From NCBI GenBank assembly GCA_016699535.1, contig CP064980.1, positions 2,736,001 through 2,800,000 on the forward strand: 64,000 bases of DNA, written 5' to 3'. Position 1 is the first letter of the stretch, and each line of letters opens with the position of its first letter. This DNA comes from Myxococcales bacterium. Lineage in GTDB: Bacteria > Myxococcota_A > Polyangia > Polyangiales > GCA-016699535. Made by a program: the position numbers and the translations under genes. Under the pieces are notes generated by a model. The model made no database searches, was not told the DNA's origin, and saw nothing but the letters and a program-made list of their open reading frames with translations. Below are positions 54,679 through 63,379 of the stretch, one piece after another.

Positions 54679-55779
54679 CTAACGGCGCGCGTCGTCGGGG
54701 CGCACCGAGAGCAAGAAGCGTTCGATAATACGATATCCCTCGGCTAACAATGGCAACTCGGTGTACTCGTTGCGCTGATGGGCTTGGGCTTGGGTGCCGG
54801 GGCCGAAGTTGACGGCTTTGACGCCAACGGCATCGAAACGTGCAACGTCAGTCCAAGCTTGTTTGGGCTCGACCGCTCGCACACCGCTGTCGGCTAGCTT
54901 TTTCACCAACGGGTCTGTGCCGTGTGGATGACCTGCAGGCGATAGATCCACCGGGACGACTTTCGCCCTACCCGCCACGATGCTCTCGAGTTCTTTGACC
55001 ACATCCGTTGGGGTACGTCCGGGCGCAAAACGGAAGTTTACATTGACCTCAAAGATGTCGGGAACGATGTTGCGACTGCGACCGCCTTTGGCCATCGTCG
55101 GGCTGAGCACATCACGGTAGAGCAATCCGTCGATGATTTTTTCGACCGGCTCTCGCGCGCCCAACTCAGCCAAAACAGGCGCCGCTTTTACAATCGCATT
55201 GTCACCTTGCCAGGGCCGCGCGCTGTGTGCCGTGCGGCCTTCAAAAACAAGCGTAGCGTGCACCGAGCCTGTGCAGCCCAGCTGAAGCTTGTTGTCGCTC
55301 GGCTCAAGACAAATCGCTAAATCAAGCGAGCGCAGCACTTCAAACTCATCAATCATCGGCCCCAGGATATTCTCGTCAAACGGACCTTCTTCACGCTCGT
55401 AAAACACCAAATAAAGTTCAGCTGGTAAGTTTGAAAGATCCAAACGCTCAGCAAGTTCAATCATCACAGCCAAGCCCGACTTCATGTCGGCAGAGCCAGC
55501 TCCGTAAAGGCGTTCGCCTTCAATGCGCGCCGGACCATCATGCTGCGTGCGCACCGTATCGAGATGACCCACCAAGGCAATCTTCGGTAGTGACGGTCGA
55601 TCATTTAGTTTAACCAGCAAGCTGTCGTGAAAACGAAAAACCGTGGCCTTCGGGACCGAGCGCCGCAAGCGTGCTTCGACATGATCACAAAGTGCTTTTT
55701 CCTCGCCGATGGGGCTATCAATCGCGGTGATTTCTAGCAAGGTTTTGGTGAGCGCATCGCTTAGAGCTGCATCATTCAT
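54679..55779 (-). CDS. dapE: succinyl-diaminopimelate desuccinylase
   Basis: The M20-family peptidase of 366 residues has LVGHLDTVRTQHDGPAR with the first metal His and catalytic Asp. GAGSADMKSGLAVMI and FYEREEGPFDE supply the bridging Asp and catalytic Glu, and QAQAHQRNEYTE supplies the last His. It hydrolyses N-succinyl-LL-diaminopimelate in the lysine/DAP pathway. The gene starts 2 bases after the dapD stop, so dapD-dapE is one unit. The choice of dapE over other M20 enzymes rests on this neighbour and on length. Confidence 0.88.
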   Translation of the reverse strand: MNDAALSDALTKTLLEITAIDSPIGEEKALCDHVEARLRRSVPKATVFRFHDSLLVKLNDRPSLPKIALVGHLDTVRTQHDGPARIEGERLYGAGSADMKSGLAVMIELAERLDLSNLPAELYLVFYEREEGPFDENILGPMIDEFEVLRSLDLAICLEPSDNKLQLGCTGSVHATLVFEGRTAHSARPWQGDNAIVKAAPVLAELGAREPVEKIIDGLLYRDVLSPTMAKGGRSRNIVPDIFEVNVNFRFAPGRTPTDVVKELESIVAGRAKVVPVDLSPAGHPHGTDPLVKKLADSGVRAVEPKQAWTDVARFDAVGVKAVNFGPGTQAQAHQRNEYTELPLLAEGYRIIERFLLSVRPDDARR

Positions 55780-55781
55780 GG

Positions 55782-56609
55782 CTAGACCGAAACCTGAAAC
55801 TCACGAAGAGCGTCGTTGAGCGAGACTTTCTTATCGGTCGACTCGCTGCGTCTGCCGATAATCAGGGCGCAGGGAATTTGATACTCTCCTGCTGGAAACT
55901 CTTTTGCGCGGGTGCCGGGAATCACCACCGAACGCGGCGGAATATGCCCCTTCATGTGCACCGGCTCTTTAGCCGTGACGTCAATGATTTGCGTTGAAGA
56001 CGTCAGTACCACGTTGGCTCCAAGCACAGCTTCAGCGCCCACATGCACGCCCTCGACTAAAATCGCACGAGAACCAATGAACGCACCATCCTCGATAATC
56101 ACGGGCTTAGCCCCGGGCGGTTCAAGCACACCGCCGATACCGACGCCACCGGATAGATGCACATTCTTGCCAACTTGGGCGCAAGATCCCACGGTGGCCC
56201 ACGTATCGACCATCGTGCCGCTTCCGACATAAGCGCCAATGTTGACGTAACCTGGCATCACCACACAGCCTGGTTCAAGAAAGGATCCGTAACGCACTGT
56301 GCCCGGGGGCACCACGCGCACCCTGGCTTGCTCCAAATTCTTCTTCAAGGGAATCTTGTCGTAAAACTCAAAAGGCGCACACTCCCAACGCTCCATGTTT
56401 TGCACGCCAAAATAAAGAAGGATGGCTTCTTTGAGCCAAGTGTTAACTTCCCACTCGCCGCTTTTTGGATTTTTTTCAGCGACGCGCACTTGGCCCTTAT
56501 CCAAAAGCTCAATGGTCTCGAGGACCGCCTGCTGATAATGGTCGTCTTTGAGCTTATCGCGGTCTTGGTAAGCTTCTTCAATGGATTGTTTGAGTTTTTC
56601 AATAGACAT
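55782..56609 (-). CDS. dapD: tetrahydrodipicolinate N-succinyltransferase
   Basis: The best start is ATG 56609, giving SIEKLKQSIEEAYQDRDKL; the frame is open 15 bases further. The protein shows hexapeptide left-handed helix repeats (VVMPGYVNIGAYVG, TWATVGSCAQVGKNVHLSGG, GAFIGSRAILVEGVHVGAEAV). The end is SVVIPGTRAKEFPAGEY. It transfers succinyl from succinyl-CoA to tetrahydrodipicolinate for DAP and lysine synthesis. About 275 residues is normal. DapE follows directly. Confidence 0.95.
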   Translation of the reverse strand: MSIEKLKQSIEEAYQDRDKLKDDHYQQAVLETIELLDKGQVRVAEKNPKSGEWEVNTWLKEAILLYFGVQNMERWECAPFEFYDKIPLKKNLEQARVRVVPPGTVRYGSFLEPGCVVMPGYVNIGAYVGSGTMVDTWATVGSCAQVGKNVHLSGGVGIGGVLEPPGAKPVIIEDGAFIGSRAILVEGVHVGAEAVLGANVVLTSSTQIIDVTAKEPVHMKGHIPPRSVVIPGTRAKEFPAGEYQIPCALIIGRRSESTDKKVSLNDALREFQVSV

Positions 56610-56683
56610 TGTGGCGCGGACCATACGAAAAAAGCCAAAGCTTGATAAGCCCCCAGAAAAGACGCTAACTAAAGGCTGAATTT

Positions 56684-57556
56684 ATGCCCGAATTGCCTGA
56701 AGTCGAAATCACCAAGCGCCAACTTGGCCCGCACCTCGTCGGTCATCGCATCGAAAAATCGCGATTTACCAAAGCAAGTTATTTCTTCTTAACTCCTCCA
56801 AGCACCCTACAACGCAAACTTCAAGACAGGGTTGTGACCAGGCTTGAGCGTCTGGGCAAATACCTGCTGCTCAGCTTCGAGACGGACGAACAGCTTCTAC
56901 TTCACCTGGGCATGAGCGGGCAGCTCTTTTTCCCGGGACAATCAAGCGCGCTGCTGGATTCCTCCAAAAAAGGTCGCACGCTCAACTCAGAGGAGCAATG
57001 TCGCTTCAGCGCGGATGAGCACACGCACGCGCAGTTTATCCTCTCGAATAACAAACACTTGGTGTTTCGCGACGTGCGCAAGTTTGGAAAGATTCAGTGG
57101 CTTGCTCCAGGACAAAGCTCCGATCGGCTTAAAAAGCTCGGTCCCGATGCACTGAGTATCAGCGCAAAGCAACTGTGGACGGCTGCACAGCATCGCCGCA
57201 TCGCTCTAAAAAGTTTTCTTTTGGATCAAAACGTCGTGGCTGGCATCGGCAATATCTACGCCGACGAGGCTTTGTTTTTGGCGAAACTGCATCCCGCCAT
57301 GCCCGCCCACTCGCTCAGCAAAGAGCAAGCGAAGCTTCTGTGTACCAAGATAAAGCGTATTCTTAACGAAGCCATCGAAGCTGGCGGCTCCAGCTTAAAG
57401 GATTTCATTCAACCGGATGGCAAGCGGGGAAACTATCAAACTCAGCGCCTTGTCTATGGCCGCAAGGCAGAGCCCTGCCCTCGTTGCAATGCGCCCATCT
57501 CACACATCGTGCTGGGCGCACGCAGCAGCCATTTTTGCCCACGCTGCCAAGCTTAG
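56684..57556 (+). CDS. mutM: formamidopyrimidine-DNA glycosylase
   Basis: The catalytic N-terminal proline and glutamate are in PELPEVEITKRQL, starting from ATG 56684. Other motifs are LSFETDEQLLLHLGMSGQL, VFRDVRKFGKIQW, QNVVAGIGNIYADEALF (the helix-two-turn-helix) and a C-terminal zinc finger CPRCNAPI with HFCPRCQA. It removes oxidised purines, mainly 8-oxoguanine, from DNA. The 290 residues are normal. The gene is divergent from dapD by about 75 bases. Confidence 0.95.
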   Translation: MPELPEVEITKRQLGPHLVGHRIEKSRFTKASYFFLTPPSTLQRKLQDRVVTRLERLGKYLLLSFETDEQLLLHLGMSGQLFFPGQSSALLDSSKKGRTLNSEEQCRFSADEHTHAQFILSNNKHLVFRDVRKFGKIQWLAPGQSSDRLKKLGPDALSISAKQLWTAAQHRRIALKSFLLDQNVVAGIGNIYADEALFLAKLHPAMPAHSLSKEQAKLLCTKIKRILNEAIEAGGSSLKDFIQPDGKRGNYQTQRLVYGRKAEPCPRCNAPISHIVLGARSSHFCPRCQA

Positions 57557-57561
57557 AGCCT

Positions 57562-58551
57562 TCACGTCTTGCTCCGATTCAGCGAAGAAAGTGGAATAAC
57601 GTTGTTTTGCAGGACGGCCACGGTTTGAGGAGCCGCAGACTGCGCCACAATGGCTCGTATCTGCTCGAAGTGTTCACGTTGCAGCGCACAAATACGTTCA
57701 TAGTCCGCGTTCGAGCAGGCAAAGACATTGTAGTTCACCACGCCCGTGCGATTCTTTTGGACAGACGAATGCACCACCGACTGCTAATGCGCTAGCAACG
57801 TCCAAAACACGGCCGAGTTGTGATGCGTATCGACCGCTAACGCCTGACTAAGCACATGATGGCGACCATCCCATGCGATGACCTGCGCTTGCTCGAGCAA
57901 CTTGAGCGTTTCTGCCACTACTTGCAACTCGAGACCGAGATAGTTTGCAATGAAGACATCGGAAGGCTCTGAGCGCTTTTGATAGGCTTGCGTCTCCAGT
58001 ACGCGTGCGATGGCTTCAGCCCAAGGCACCGTCCAGGCAAGTTCTTGCAAAATGCGGCGCGCACGTTGCTCCTCACGCAATGAGGGAATCTGCTCAATAC
58101 CCACAAGTTCATCCAGAAAGTCACCGACACGATGCGTGCATGCTTGGATCAAAGCCAAAAACTCCGGCAGCCTTGGCTCGCTTTTCGCTGAGAACCAACG
58201 ACCCACCGAGTAGCGCGAATGACCCATGGCCTGTGCAACCGAGACCACGCTTTGCTTGCCTTTAAGCGCCGAGAGCCATAACGCAAGACCGAACTTGTCC
58301 AATGAAGCACAAAGCGCCACCGCATCCGCGCTCGACATAAACCGATTCATCGCAAGAGGCACATCCAAGCCCATCCGAAGGCAGGCCTTAAGCATGAGCA
58401 ATCCGGTTGGAAACCGTCGCCCCGCCTCCCAATCGGCCGCGGTGTTGCTGCGATAATCAAGACGGCGCGAAAAGGCCATCTGTGAGCGATTGCCGCGAAT
58501 GGTTCGCATAAGCTCTCGTGCTGCTAGTTTCACTACCCCAGAAAAGCACAT
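57562..58551 (-). pseudogene. TIGR02147-type regulator-like protein with an in-frame TAG
   Basis: The frame is continuous for about 330 codons, with a TAG at 57784-57786. The N-terminal part has an HTH-like segment (MRTIRGNRSQMAFSRRLDY and then AADWEAGRRFP). The middle part (EEQRARRILQELAWTVPWAEAI) is helical, and a second HTH-like segment has IANYLGLELQVVAETLKLLEQ. The C-terminal part after the TAG reads VVNYNVFACSNADYERICAL and ends NNVIPLSSL, typical of the DUF4423 region in TIGR02147 proteins. At the TAG a TGG Trp would fit (AHWQSV). It lies opposite the lipoprotein gene at 58670, about 120 bases away. Whether the TAG is a real mutation is not known. Confidence 0.65.
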
Positions 58552-58669
58552 TGCGTAGCGTATGCGGAGCCAACAAAGTGCAGAAATGCGAACGTTTCCT
58601 TGTTTTGGCTGTGCTCGCAATCATATTAGAATGATGGACCACGCATCATTCAAAGGGACGAGAGAACTT

Positions 58670-59434
58670 ATGGCGATTTATCACTTACTTCAGGCTAGGG
58701 CCGCCCTAGCCATCGCATGCCTGGCGCTTTGCCTTGGGCTAGCGGCCTGCGCAAACTCCGAGGGGGGCCAATCCGGAGGAGGCACCAACACTGAAAATCC
58801 CCTATGCACCGAACTTTCACGACAAAGCATCGAGCGCGATACCATCGCTGAAGGATTTAGCGTCTCACTTGCCGACGAACTTGCTTTGTATACACAGGAG
58901 TTTTCTGGCGAACTTCTAGATGACAACGATGAGCTCGTCGGCCCCTTCTTCTTACAACTTACTGAAGCCGAAAACACGAAGCTCGAAGTCGTAAGACAAG
59001 AAGTTAATTCGGAATATGGTTCGATAGAGCCAGCGATTTTTCCCGTCAATGCGGGCGACAGCTGTGATGCCTTTTATGAGGCCAAGCTCGATTATCTCTT
59101 CCGAGTCGGCCCGGAAGATGCGCCCCTTGTGCAAATTGCCGGAACATATAATTTTCAATGGAGTAGCGCTCGGAAGCTAAACGCCTTTATCCAAAGCCCC
59201 ATCGAGCAGGTGACGGGCTCCTATAAACCAAGCTTGGTCGCTGAGGCCTATCAAAACATTAACATGCATCTTTCCGTGTACAGCACACCATCGGAAACGA
59301 TGCCACCAGAACCCAACGCCCTTGGCGGACAACTCGGTTGGCAGGGCGAGAAAATCAACGGGGATCCCGCCGAGCCCGACTCTACCGCCGAAGCTAAAAA
59401 CGAAATCACAGGCACGTTCAGCCGCGAACTCTAA
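58670..59434 (+). CDS. lipoprotein of unknown function with N-terminal Gly-Thr-Asn-Pro motif
   Basis: The best start is ATG 58670; an open frame reaches 58562 but starts within the divergent gene. The signal peptide ends LGLAACAN with the lipobox Cys at about residue 27. The mature start, NSEGGQSGGGTNTENPLC, contains the GG(T)xTENP motif. The rest is beta-rich, with EFSGELLDDNDELVGPF and YSTPSETMPPEPNALGG. No enzyme motif is visible. Similar lipoproteins next to TIGR02147-type regulators are known to me as a recurring arrangement in Bdellovibrio- and Fibrobacter-like genomes. The divergent gene at 57562 is such a regulator, so control by it is inferred. Confidence 0.6.
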   Translation: MAIYHLLQARAALAIACLALCLGLAACANSEGGQSGGGTNTENPLCTELSRQSIERDTIAEGFSVSLADELALYTQEFSGELLDDNDELVGPFFLQLTEAENTKLEVVRQEVNSEYGSIEPAIFPVNAGDSCDAFYEAKLDYLFRVGPEDAPLVQIAGTYNFQWSSARKLNAFIQSPIEQVTGSYKPSLVAEAYQNINMHLSVYSTPSETMPPEPNALGGQLGWQGEKINGDPAEPDSTAEAKNEITGTFSREL

Positions 59435-59473
59435 GTTTGTTCGGAGCTTTGAATGAAACTGCAGATGGTTTCT

Positions 59474-60859
59474 CTACTTTTTTGTAAAATGCACTTTAGC
59501 GTGCAAGTATTTATAATCCGAAAGATAGCCATCCGGGTTCAACACCGTGCTGTCAAACGGAACCAGCGACTCAAATGCGCAAGCACTGTCTTTGAGGACA
59601 GCGGTTTGGGCGCTTAGTGGCGTCGCCTTCCAGGCACCTGTTCCTGATTCCGCGGCAGGAAGCATGACCCAAACATGATCGATGCGGCGTCCGGGTTCCG
59701 GCGGAGCTTTGCACTCTGTAAGCGTACTGTCATGACAAGCTGAGCTTCCGTGTTCAGGATCGTTTTTCTGCCAGTCGCCGTGCACTTCGTTGTACACGTC
59801 GATGACACTGTCAACACAGCTTACTTGCGCGAACAACGCTCGAGTGCTCCAATATTCCTGGTTAAAATCTTCCGCTTCGATTGCGTTTTGGCATTCGCTG
59901 TCTTCTTCAGCGCACTGTGTCCCTTGGTAGACCACGTTGAGGTCGCCAAGCAACACCGTGGGCCAGTTTTTCCGTTCTGGATGCTGACATATTCGTTTTT
60001 CGATGAAGGAGACCATGGTTTGCAGTTGGCGCTCTCGCACCTGTACTTTATCCGATCCGCTGGCCTGCAGATGCGTGGTTAACACGTTAAGATCAATCCC
60101 ATCGTCCAATGCACTGTTTTGTGAAGCGGGGACATGAATGGGCGCATACACCAAACCCTTGTCGGATAGACAATCCTCGCCTGCGCAGTCGCAATAGGCC
60201 CAGGCGGTGCTACCTAGCTCAAGGCTCCGTGCATCACTCGAATCAAAGAGGCCATCGTAGTCTTTATCCACGGCCTTGCCGACAAATCCGTGCTCGCTTA
60301 GCAAACTAAGACCACCGTTCGTGACTGAACGCGGATAGGAACCCAACTTGCCAGAAAACTCGACGCCATCATCGATGTAGCCGTTCTGCCCGTGGATATT
60401 GAAACACAAGCGCTCTAACCATGACGGCTGTTCAAAGGGGTTCCAATCTAGTTGAGTCCCCGCAGGAAGCGAAGTGAGCTCAGTGCTGTACAGTTGCACA
60501 TCTTGACTGGAGCCATCCATGGCGAAATTGCTTTGTTGGACCAGGTTGTGTGTGTCGCCTACACGAAAGCTCTCTTGTAGGGCAACAACGTCAAAATGAA
60601 AGTCGCTGTCTTGTCCTTCCGGAGCTCGCAGCCAGTCTCCGATTTTCTCTGCTCTGCAGCTAGGATTGCTTCGAGGAAGCGGTCCAAGTCCAAGCTCTGG
60701 CGTACGCAAAAACACATTGAAAGTTAAGAAATCAACTTCAATGCCGCCACGCTGCTGACTACCAGACGAACCTTCAACAGCAGGCGCAGCACTGCATCCA
60801 CTTATTACAGTCGTCACGCCCACTAATAGCAAACCACGGTATAGCAAAGGTACCTTCAT
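59474..60859 (-). CDS. secreted endonuclease/exonuclease/phosphatase-superfamily lipoprotein
   Basis: A signal with lipobox VISGC starts from ATG 60859 (frame open 24 bases further). The fold is recognised by DFLTFNVFLRTPEL, VVALQESFRV (metal Glu), LTTHLQASG (catalytic His), VLLGDLNVVYQG (Asp and Asn) and RRIDHVWVML. The C-terminal catalytic site, usually SDHxxL, reads SDYKYLHAKVHF, so the His position has Tyr. The middle has a Cys-rich insert (YCDCAGEDCLSDKG). Relatives include bacterial sphingomyelinases. Loss of the His may reduce or change activity. It is a single gene. Confidence 0.72.
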   Translation of the reverse strand: MKVPLLYRGLLLVGVTTVISGCSAAPAVEGSSGSQQRGGIEVDFLTFNVFLRTPELGLGPLPRSNPSCRAEKIGDWLRAPEGQDSDFHFDVVALQESFRVGDTHNLVQQSNFAMDGSSQDVQLYSTELTSLPAGTQLDWNPFEQPSWLERLCFNIHGQNGYIDDGVEFSGKLGSYPRSVTNGGLSLLSEHGFVGKAVDKDYDGLFDSSDARSLELGSTAWAYCDCAGEDCLSDKGLVYAPIHVPASQNSALDDGIDLNVLTTHLQASGSDKVQVRERQLQTMVSFIEKRICQHPERKNWPTVLLGDLNVVYQGTQCAEEDSECQNAIEAEDFNQEYWSTRALFAQVSCVDSVIDVYNEVHGDWQKNDPEHGSSACHDSTLTECKAPPEPGRRIDHVWVMLPAAESGTGAWKATPLSAQTAVLKDSACAFESLVPFDSTVLNPDGYLSDYKYLHAKVHFTKK

Positions 60860-60997
60860 GGTGCGATAAGTCGTTTTACTCATAGCACGCTATAGCCATG
60901 CAAATGTCAGGCCAGACAAAAGCCAAAAAAACATCAGTATTTTTCAGGAGTGAAAGTCCAAGCCTTCTAGGTATGGACCGTTGTGCCCAGTTAGGGA

Positions 60998-61981
60998 TTA
61001 TTTTGTCCCCAGCCGCACAAAGGGAATGGGGGGACCCTGGGCGACACCAAAGAAGCTTAGGTGATTGTAAACATCCCCTTCGATTACAGCGGACCAGGAG
61101 ACGGTGTCCAAGCCTTCGACCAGCATTTCAGCTCCTGAAGACTCGCCAAACTGACCATCCCTCAGTTTAGAGCCTATTATCATTCTTGGAATGTTCTTCA
61201 GTATTCCGAACAACGATGGTGAGCCGACAATTATCGAAAGTTTTTGCGGCGAATCCGGATAAAAGAACAAACGAAAAAGCTTGAGGTTGATGGGAATAGA
61301 CGCCACGCCAATCAGGTTAAACGAGCTTTGCGGCAAGGTTCGGCCATCGACGCTCACGGTCAACGACAAAGGTTCGATAACGCTTTTTCCTGCGCTGCCT
61401 GAAAAAGGCATCGTCACCAACAAACGCGCAATTAACAAACACGCCGTACTCACACCGGGCCTGGACGAGGCATAATAGTGTTTAAAAAACCGCGGCCCTA
61501 CACCCGCCGGTGAACATGCAAAGGCAAGCAACCGTCTTTCGTCGCCGTCTTGATCGCGAACAGTGATATCCAGACTCGGTACCATTTCGATGGGAAGCTC
61601 GAAGCCTGAAACCAATCGTCCATTGAGTTGGCGCAAAAGTTCGACGCAATCGACACGATGCCCAAGATGGCTTGCTACAAAGTTAATCGTGCCAGAAGGC
61701 GTAATCAGCACGGCCGGCATCGCATGCGATTCCCACACCCTCGGAAAGGTATTCACAAACTCCCGCAGATAACAATGCAAGGTGCCATCCCCGCCATCAA
61801 TCACCACGTACCGCGGCATCGCCGATGCCCAACTTGCAAGCAAAGCACGCAACTGCTCCATGCTCTGTGGTGCATGCACCTCAGCCAAATCGCCGGCCAC
61901 AGCCTGCAACTGTCGCACGCGATTGGGACGATTGCGATTCTTACGGCTCTTTGGATTCGTTAGGACAACTACCGGCTTCAT
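60998..61981 (-). CDS. diacylglycerol-kinase-family lipid kinase
   Basis: The 327-residue protein begins VVVLTNPKSRKNRNRP, the NPxSG-like start of the DAGK catalytic domain, although with Lys where Gly is usual. It continues with YVVIDGGDGTLHCYL and TPSGTINFVASHL, the family nucleotide and Gly-rich loops. The C-terminal beta-sandwich has FACSPAGVGPRFFKHYY and ends at 60998. It would phosphorylate a lipid such as diacylglycerol or a sphingoid base. No lipid pathway genes are adjacent. Start ATG 61981 is about 80 bases downstream of the ndk stop. Confidence 0.8.
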   Translation of the reverse strand: MKPVVVLTNPKSRKNRNRPNRVRQLQAVAGDLAEVHAPQSMEQLRALLASWASAMPRYVVIDGGDGTLHCYLREFVNTFPRVWESHAMPAVLITPSGTINFVASHLGHRVDCVELLRQLNGRLVSGFELPIEMVPSLDITVRDQDGDERRLLAFACSPAGVGPRFFKHYYASSRPGVSTACLLIARLLVTMPFSGSAGKSVIEPLSLTVSVDGRTLPQSSFNLIGVASIPINLKLFRLFFYPDSPQKLSIIVGSPSLFGILKNIPRMIIGSKLRDGQFGESSGAEMLVEGLDTVSWSAVIEGDVYNHLSFFGVAQGPPIPFVRLGTK

Positions 61982-62011
61982 GCAATGAGCATGCTAACGA
62001 GATTAAGCGCA

Positions 62012-62035
62012 ATGGGGAAGGCTTCCCTTCCCCAT
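62012..62035. terminator. 10-bp hairpin between ndk and the DAG-kinase-like gene
   Basis: ATGGGGAAGG pairs perfectly with CCTTCCCCAT around a CTTC loop. It is 25 bases beyond the ndk stop on the minus strand. There is no T run after it in that direction, so termination would be weak or need a factor. Confidence 0.45.
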
Positions 62036-62059
62036 CAATGAGCAAATCGAGAAGCGTCC

Positions 62060-62476
62060 TCAGCTACCCAAACCCGGGAAGAAAAAGTTAACTTCGGCTT
62101 TGGCTGTCTCCGGACTATCGGAGCCATGACAGGCATTTTCCCCCACATCGGTACCGTAAGCTTTACGAATGGTGCCTGTATCTGCCTTGGCAGGATCAGT
62201 TGCACCCATCAGGTCGCGGTAGCGCGCAATAGCATTGTCCGCCTCAAGCGCACTAACCACCACTGGACCGCGAGTCATGAACTCGACAAGCTCGCCATAA
62301 AAAGGGCGCTCCTTGTGAACCGCGTAAAACTCCTCGGCTTGAGGTCGACTAAGATGAATCATGCGCAAGCCCTTGATGTTTAGGCCCGCTTTTTCAATCA
62401 TCGCTAAGATGTTGCCGATGTTCTGTTTTTCAACTGCATCCGGTTTAATGATGCTTAAGGTTTTTTCTACTGCCAT
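62060..62476 (-). CDS. ndk: nucleoside diphosphate kinase
   Basis: The 138-residue protein has AVEKTLSIIKPDAV at the N-terminus, the family start, and the active-site His in NACHGSDSPETA, which is phosphorylated during transfer from ATP to other NDPs. All motifs are normal. It follows sucD after 25 bases on the minus strand, a common arrangement in this bacterial group, and so is probably part of the sucCD transcript. Confidence 0.96.
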   Translation of the reverse strand: MAVEKTLSIIKPDAVEKQNIGNILAMIEKAGLNIKGLRMIHLSRPQAEEFYAVHKERPFYGELVEFMTRGPVVVSALEADNAIARYRDLMGATDPAKADTGTIRKAYGTDVGENACHGSDSPETAKAEVNFFFPGLGS

Positions 62477-62501
62477 TGTTTTCTCCGTCTAAGTAAGCAC
62501 G

Positions 62502-63377
62502 CTAGTTCAAAAGCGTCTTTAGTGTGGAACCCATATCTGATGGCGTTGCTGCCATTTTGACGCCTGCCGCTTGCAGAGCGTTAATCTTGTCTTTTGCAGT
62601 ACCTTTGCCGCCCGAAATGATGGCGCCAGCATGTCCCATGCGTTTTCCAGGAGGCGCTGTGGTGCCTGCTATAAAGCCCACAACAGGCTTTTTGAAATTC
62701 GCTTTGATGTACTCGGCGGCTTTTTCCTCGGCGCTACCGCCAATCTCGCCAATCATGATCACCGCATCGGTATCCGGATCCGCCTGAAACGCGCTAAGCA
62801 CATCAACAAAGTCGGTACCATTGATGGGATCTCCACCGATGCCGACACAACTGCTTTGACCAATACCCAATGCACTAAGCTGGCCAACCGCCTCGTAGGT
62901 CAGGGTCCCGCTGCGCGAAACCACACCAACCCGACCTTCTTGGTGAATGTGTCCTGGCATGATGCCGATTTTGCATGCACCTGGAGTGATAACTCCCGGG
63001 CAGTTCGGACCGATCAAGCGAGTCTTGCTTTGGCCATCGAGCACACGACGAACCTTGAGCATGTCCATCGCTGGAATGCCCTCGGTGATCGCCACAACAA
63101 GTTCGATGCCCGCATCGATTGCCTCTAAAATCGCATCGGCAGCAAATGGTGGTGGCACAAAAATGCACGCAGCATTTGCGCCGCTTTGCTCAACTGCCTT
63201 TGCCACGGTGTTGTACACCGGCACTTTTCCTTCAAAAGTCTCGCCTTCTTTGCCTGGCGTTACGCCTGCGACAAGCTGCGTGCCGTACTCAAGCATCTGT
63301 TGCGAATGAAAGGCGCCAGCGCTACCAGTAATCCCCTGAACCAAGAGACGGGTTTCTTTGTTTACAAATATAGCCAT
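62502..63377 (-). CDS. sucD: succinyl-CoA synthetase alpha subunit
   Basis: The 291-residue protein has the CoA-binding Rossmann start RLLVQGITGSAGAFHSQQM, then GPNCPGVITPGACKIGIMP, and the phosphorylated His in KRMGHAGAIISGGKGTA. It forms succinyl-CoA synthetase with SucC, making ATP or GTP in the TCA cycle. The start follows the sucC stop by 2 bases, so they are translated together. The motif order and length are normal. Confidence 0.97.
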   Translation of the reverse strand: MAIFVNKETRLLVQGITGSAGAFHSQQMLEYGTQLVAGVTPGKEGETFEGKVPVYNTVAKAVEQSGANAACIFVPPPFAADAILEAIDAGIELVVAITEGIPAMDMLKVRRVLDGQSKTRLIGPNCPGVITPGACKIGIMPGHIHQEGRVGVVSRSGTLTYEAVGQLSALGIGQSSCVGIGGDPINGTDFVDVLSAFQADPDTDAVIMIGEIGGSAEEKAAEYIKANFKKPVVGFIAGTTAPPGKRMGHAGAIISGGKGTAKDKINALQAAGVKMAATPSDMGSTLKTLLN

Positions 63378-63379
63378 CG

